From: Avimicrobium caecorum
GTDB lineage: Bacteria; Bacillota; Clostridia; Oscillospirales; Ruminococcaceae
NCBI GenBank assembly: GCA_904394705.1
Contig: CAJFNJ010000014.1
Location: 39,018 to 103,017 of the forward strand
Direction: 5' to 3'
DNA length: 64,000 bases
In this document: positions 60,840 to 64,000 of the stretch, one piece after another
Position numbering within the stretch: position 1 is the stretch's first letter
Layout of the letters: each line of letters opens with the position of its first letter
Made by a program: the position numbers and the translations under genes
The notes under the pieces: generated by a model
Told to the model about the DNA's origin: nothing
The model's input: only the letters and a program-made list of their open reading frames with translations
The model's database searches: none

Positions 60840-62765
60840 ATGAAGAACAAACTGAAAAAAGGGCTGGCAATTCTGCTGGCTGGAACGATCCTGACTTCCT
60901 CGGTGACTCCGGCACTGGCTGGGGAACCGGAAGTAACAGTGGACGAGACCGCCTATATCACCCTGGACTATTACGGGAGCCGGAGCGACCTGAGCATTGT
61001 AAAGAGTGTGCGCCTCAATGGCAGCACGGAGTTCACCGACTATGGGCGGTACGAAACGGTGTCCAACCTCTCCACCACCGATCAGCCGCAGCTGACCGAT
61101 GAGGGCGTGACCTGGACCCTGTCCGACCCGGACAGCGGGCGGTTCTATTTTGAGGTACAGCCTAAGGACGACTTTCTGGGCCTGCCCTGGGACATTGATG
61201 TGAGCTACATGCTGGACGGCGTCCCCTGTAAGGCAGAGGATCTGGCGGGGAAGTCGGGTCTGGTGGAGATCGATGTTACTGTGACCCCCGACCCGCTGGC
61301 AGATGAGTACTATAAGAACAATTTTGTGCTGTTCTGCGGCACCGGCGTGGATCTGGGCGATGTCAAGAGCTTCCGGGCCGAGGGGGCGCAGCTTCAGACG
61401 CTGGGCAGCTATCAGCTGGCGGTGTTCATGGCCTTCCCGGGACAGGAGGAGCACTTCCATTTTGAGATCGGCAGCGATGATTTCACCTTCCCGGGACTGA
61501 TTTTTGCCGGTATGCCGGTGACCCTCAGCCAGGCCGATGATCTGGCGGAGATCGGCAAGGACAAGGACGACATCAAAGCCGCCGGTGACGCCATCGACAG
61601 CATGCTCCAGGATACGCTGGACATTATGACCTCCATGACAGCGGGAACCGCCCAGGCAGCCGAGGGCCTGCGGGATCTGGAAAAGGCCTGGGACGAAGTG
61701 GACCAGCAGCACACCAGCATTGAGGACAGTGTGGACAGTACCCGCTATGCCATGAAGAATCTCAAGAACCATCTCTATGATCTGGCAGAGGCCATGGACG
61801 ACAGCTCCATTCTGGACGGGGTCGGTCAGCTGGAAGATGCCATTGACGGTATGCTGGGGTCGTTGGAGCAGATCGGACAGCTGCTGGAACAGTTCCATCA
61901 GCTCAGTGCCGGAATCAAGGAGTGCCTGGCGATCCTCAACGACCCCAATGCCTCTCCGGAGGAAAAGGCAGCAGCCCAGCAGAAGCTGGGGGAACTGCTG
62001 GTAAAGCTCAGTGAACTGCTGAGCCAGCTTCAGGGGCTGGATCTGGACGGCCTTTCGGTCCAGACCGATGACCTGCATGCCCTGCTTCAGGAGCTGGATC
62101 AGGGCGCGGAAGCCGGCAGCATCGAAACCGAGAGCATCAATGCCCTGATGGGGGCGCTGTCCGACCTGGAGGCTCAGATCAACGAGGAGCTGGCTGGCAG
62201 CCAGGACAACCTGGACTCCATTGCAGCCTATGCCTCCCCCGCTGACCTGGGAGACCTGGATCTCTCGGGAGATGCCAGCCTCATCGAAAATGAGCTGGTG
62301 ATGGTGCTGGACAACACCGCCCGGACTGTAAGCAAGCTGGAAGTGACCATGGGCAAGATCGACAATGTGCTTTCGGACAGCTATGAGAATCTCAACAGCG
62401 GTATGCGTTCCACACTGTCGGGGACAGCCCAGCTGCTGGAAAATCTCACAGCGGCACTGCAGAAGACCCAGAACATCAAGGCCAATGAGCAGGTGATCTC
62501 GGATCTTCTGGACAAGAACTGGCAGAAGCTGGACGACGAGCTGGGCATCCTGGATATGGACCCCTCAGCCCGGAAGCCCTCCTTCACCTCCACCCGCAAC
62601 CCGGAGCCGGAGAGTGTACAGGTGATCCTGCGCACCGAAGCCATCACCAAGCCGGACACACCGGCAGAGGAGGTAGATGAGAGCGGCGATAACCGCACCT
62701 TCCTCCAGCGCCTGGGAGATGTATTCCAGACCATCTGGGATTCCATCACCGGACTGTTTGATTAA
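60840..62765 (+). CDS. Secreted coiled-coil partner of the RND exporter
   Basis: A 641-aa protein with a signal peptide (MKNKLKKGLAILLAGTILTSSVTPALA). The N-terminal 240 residues are beta-rich; 240-560 are long amphipathic helices with Leu/Gln/Asp heptads, resembling YhgE/Pip-type extracellular coils. The C-terminus (FLQRLGDVFQTIWDSITGLF) is an amphipathic helix. No wall-anchor motif. It starts six bases after the exporter, so it is probably the external adaptor of this pump. Confidence 0.75.
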   Translation: MKNKLKKGLAILLAGTILTSSVTPALAGEPEVTVDETAYITLDYYGSRSDLSIVKSVRLNGSTEFTDYGRYETVSNLSTTDQPQLTDEGVTWTLSDPDSGRFYFEVQPKDDFLGLPWDIDVSYMLDGVPCKAEDLAGKSGLVEIDVTVTPDPLADEYYKNNFVLFCGTGVDLGDVKSFRAEGAQLQTLGSYQLAVFMAFPGQEEHFHFEIGSDDFTFPGLIFAGMPVTLSQADDLAEIGKDKDDIKAAGDAIDSMLQDTLDIMTSMTAGTAQAAEGLRDLEKAWDEVDQQHTSIEDSVDSTRYAMKNLKNHLYDLAEAMDDSSILDGVGQLEDAIDGMLGSLEQIGQLLEQFHQLSAGIKECLAILNDPNASPEEKAAAQQKLGELLVKLSELLSQLQGLDLDGLSVQTDDLHALLQELDQGAEAGSIETESINALMGALSDLEAQINEELAGSQDNLDSIAAYASPADLGDLDLSGDASLIENELVMVLDNTARTVSKLEVTMGKIDNVLSDSYENLNSGMRSTLSGTAQLLENLTAALQKTQNIKANEQVISDLLDKNWQKLDDELGILDMDPSARKPSFTSTRNPEPESVQVILRTEAITKPDTPAEEVDESGDNRTFLQRLGDVFQTIWDSITGLFD

Positions 62766-62767
62766 AT

Positions 62768-62802
62768 AAAAAAGAGGACACAAGCCTGTGTCCTCTTTTT
62801 TT
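62768..62802 (+). terminator. Terminator after the coiled-coil gene
   Basis: AAAGAGGACACA, AGCC, TGTGTCCTCTTT with T run; also A-tract for the converging acetyltransferase. Confidence 0.85.
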
Positions 62803-62817
62803 GCTTTATAGGGAAGA

Positions 62818-63399
62818 TCAGATTTCCTGATAGTAGGCCTTGATGATGCCGCCCAGTACATCATGGCTGAACTTGAAGCCATACCGGGCATAGAAATCAG
62901 CGGCGTTATTGCCCTCCGATACATCTACAAACAGATAGCGGGCGCCGGGCAGGGCACGCAGCCACTCCATACCCTTGGTGGTCAGGGCATCGCCCAGACC
63001 GGTTCCCCGGTATTCGGGCAGGATATAGAGGTTATTGAGGGCGCCGACCCGTACCGGAGTTTCCAGCCAGTCGGGATAGAAACCGGTACCGCCTCCGGGA
63101 ATGCGTTCGCTCCACGGCGGCAGCTGACGCCGGCTCTCCTCGGTTACCTCCTCAGCGGCGGCAAAGAGATAGCCCACCGGCTTTTCACCGTCAAAGGCTA
63201 CCAGCAGCAGCTTCTCCTCAGTGTTGTCAAAGCTGGGCTTGAGGCGGTTTTCATAGCGCATATTGCCCAGGGTCTCCTTGTGCAGCGGGTCTTTTGCCAT
63301 GGCAGCCTGGTGTTGGTACAGGGCGTCAGCCAGCTCATGACAGATTTCACTGCCCTGGGAAGTACAGTCACGGATCATAAGATTTGTCAGCTTTTTCAT
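62818..63399 (-). CDS. GNAT-family acetyltransferase
   Basis: A 193-aa acetyltransferase with the acetyl-CoA loop LNNLYILPEYRGTGLGDALTTKGMEWL and the C-terminal NNAADFYARYGFKF. The substrate is unknown. AAAGGAG precedes the ATG. It lies 97 bases after the HxlR regulator and may be co-transcribed. Confidence 0.85.
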   Translation of the reverse strand: MKKLTNLMIRDCTSQGSEICHELADALYQHQAAMAKDPLHKETLGNMRYENRLKPSFDNTEEKLLLVAFDGEKPVGYLFAAAEEVTEESRRQLPPWSERIPGGGTGFYPDWLETPVRVGALNNLYILPEYRGTGLGDALTTKGMEWLRALPGARYLFVDVSEGNNAADFYARYGFKFSHDVLGGIIKAYYQEI

Positions 63400-63496
63400 A
63401 ATAAATGCTCCTTTCCATTACTATCAATATTATAGTAACTTAGCATAGCATAGCTGACAAGATGTTTCCGGAAAAGTTGAGCAACTCAAAAATTTT

Positions 63497-63877
63497 TTAG
63501 TCGTTGAAGTCACAGCTCAGGCAGAGGGGCATTTCACCACGGGCCAGCTCAACAGGAATGGAGCCGTTGGCCCAATGTGCAATCCCCATCAGCAATGGTA
63601 CAGCAGTCCTTCCGTAATGGGTCAATTCATACTCTACTCGAAGCGGAACTTCATTATACTGTTCCCGTTCAACCAGACCATCCTGAACCAGTTCTTTCAA
63701 GGCGGCAGAGAGAGCTGTATCGGTCACATTGGTCATCTCCTGCTTGAGCTGCCTGTATCGGATGGGGCCACGCTGGGCCAGGACACACAGAATCCGGCTC
63801 TTCCACTTTCCGCCCAGCATATCCAGTCCCTTTTCAATGGGACACCGCAGCAGGGTCATATTCTTTTTCACATACAT
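63497..63877 (-). CDS. HxlR-family winged-helix regulator
   Basis: A 126-aa regulator: CPIEKGLDMLGGKWKSRILCVLAQRGPIRYRQLKQEM with the cysteine near the N-terminus used by redox-sensing members. ATG 63877 is placed by AAGGAGG. It ends in a short Cys-containing tail (CLSCDFND). It lies behind a palindromic divergent promoter at 63915 and may autoregulate and control a gene beyond the right edge. Confidence 0.88.
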   Translation of the reverse strand: MYVKKNMTLLRCPIEKGLDMLGGKWKSRILCVLAQRGPIRYRQLKQEMTNVTDTALSAALKELVQDGLVEREQYNEVPLRVEYELTHYGRTAVPLLMGIAHWANGSIPVELARGEMPLCLSCDFND

Positions 63878-63914
63878 GGCATTCAGCCTCCTTGGGAATT
63901 TCTCTGGCAGTAGT

Positions 63915-63948
63915 ATTATACCATGAAGCGACAGCGGAATGGTATAAT
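63915..63948. promoter_or_regulatory. Palindromic divergent promoter/operator of hxlR
   Basis: Perfect ATTATACCAT, 14 bases, ATGGTATAAT. Each arm contains a TATAAT -10 with upstream TGG (extended -10), one for each strand, so the same palindrome can be both divergent promoters and the repressor site. Confidence 0.65.
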
Positions 63949-64000
63949 TGACCATTGGGACGGGAGCAGGCAGAGCCTGCGCATCGTCCGGTCGTAAAAA

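Noticed and set aside
59097..62078. 993-codon leftward frame opposite the RND exporter
   Set aside because: His/Gln-rich antisense shadow with no recognisable domain.

Overview
The window reads as chromosomal DNA of a motile, anaerobic, low-GC-lineage Gram-positive bacterium, most likely a Clostridia/Oscillospirales-type gut organism of moderately high GC. The grounds are AGGAGG-type ribosome binding sites, frequent TTG and GTG starts, CheC/CheD, FliW/CsrA, MurT/GatD, a class B sortase, an Rnf complex in the clostridial C-D-G-E-A-B order, and no sign of outer-membrane genes. The taxonomic call is inference. No rRNA, tRNA, CRISPR array, phage or transposase was seen.

Region 1 (1-31.1 kb) is a large motility and chemotaxis locus. 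It holds the end of cheC and cheD; a leftward cheA-cheW-cheR-cheB operon; a rightward FliK-like / FlhB-C-terminal-like / degenerate EAL-HDOD operon; a leftward parA-comFB pair; flgM-flgN-flgK-flgL-DUF6470-fliW-csrA; a possible PilZ-like gene; a coiled-coil protein, then fliD-fliS; an unexpected block made of a very large secreted cadherin-like-repeat protein and a class B sortase; flgB-flgC; a membrane-less MotA-like protein; a second comFB; flagellin fliC; a chemoreceptor and an overlapping bacteriohemerythrin. Similar sigma-28-type boxes (TTTAGTTT-like, N11, CGA-containing -10) precede flgM, fliD, the surface-protein/sortase block and fliC.

Region 2 (31.1-42.7 kb) is metabolic and envelope: a VanY-type carboxypeptidase, a DASS anion symporter, a short Hsp20, a YfcC-family transporter interrupted by an in-frame amber codon, two tandem M20 amidohydrolases, an FMN-type glutamate synthase, ApbE flavin transferase and a Gx-type membrane protein. 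Region 3 (42.7-48.3 kb) is the complete rnfCDGEAB operon; its RnfG is about twice the usual length and carries three FMN-attachment-type motifs, with ApbE as the likely flavinylating enzyme just upstream.

Region 4 (48.3-64 kb) holds a YheO-type regulator with a DUF5058 / membrane protein / ATC hydrolase operon, luxS, a leftward M48-type peptidase / DUF1576 / small-protein operon, murT with a GatD partner that lacks both catalytic residues, a YtaF/MntP-like protein, a divergent TetR / RND-exporter / secreted coiled-coil system, a GNAT acetyltransferase, and an HxlR regulator behind a perfectly palindromic divergent promoter.

The best candidates for an undescribed system are the sortase with its surface protein inside the flagellar regulon, with the sorting signal and sortase membrane helix separated by one in-frame stop; the MotA derivative without membrane segments; and the three-flavin RnfG. 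About 58 annotated genes end in TAA or TGA and none in TAG, while the one in-frame TAG found replaces an expected glutamine codon.
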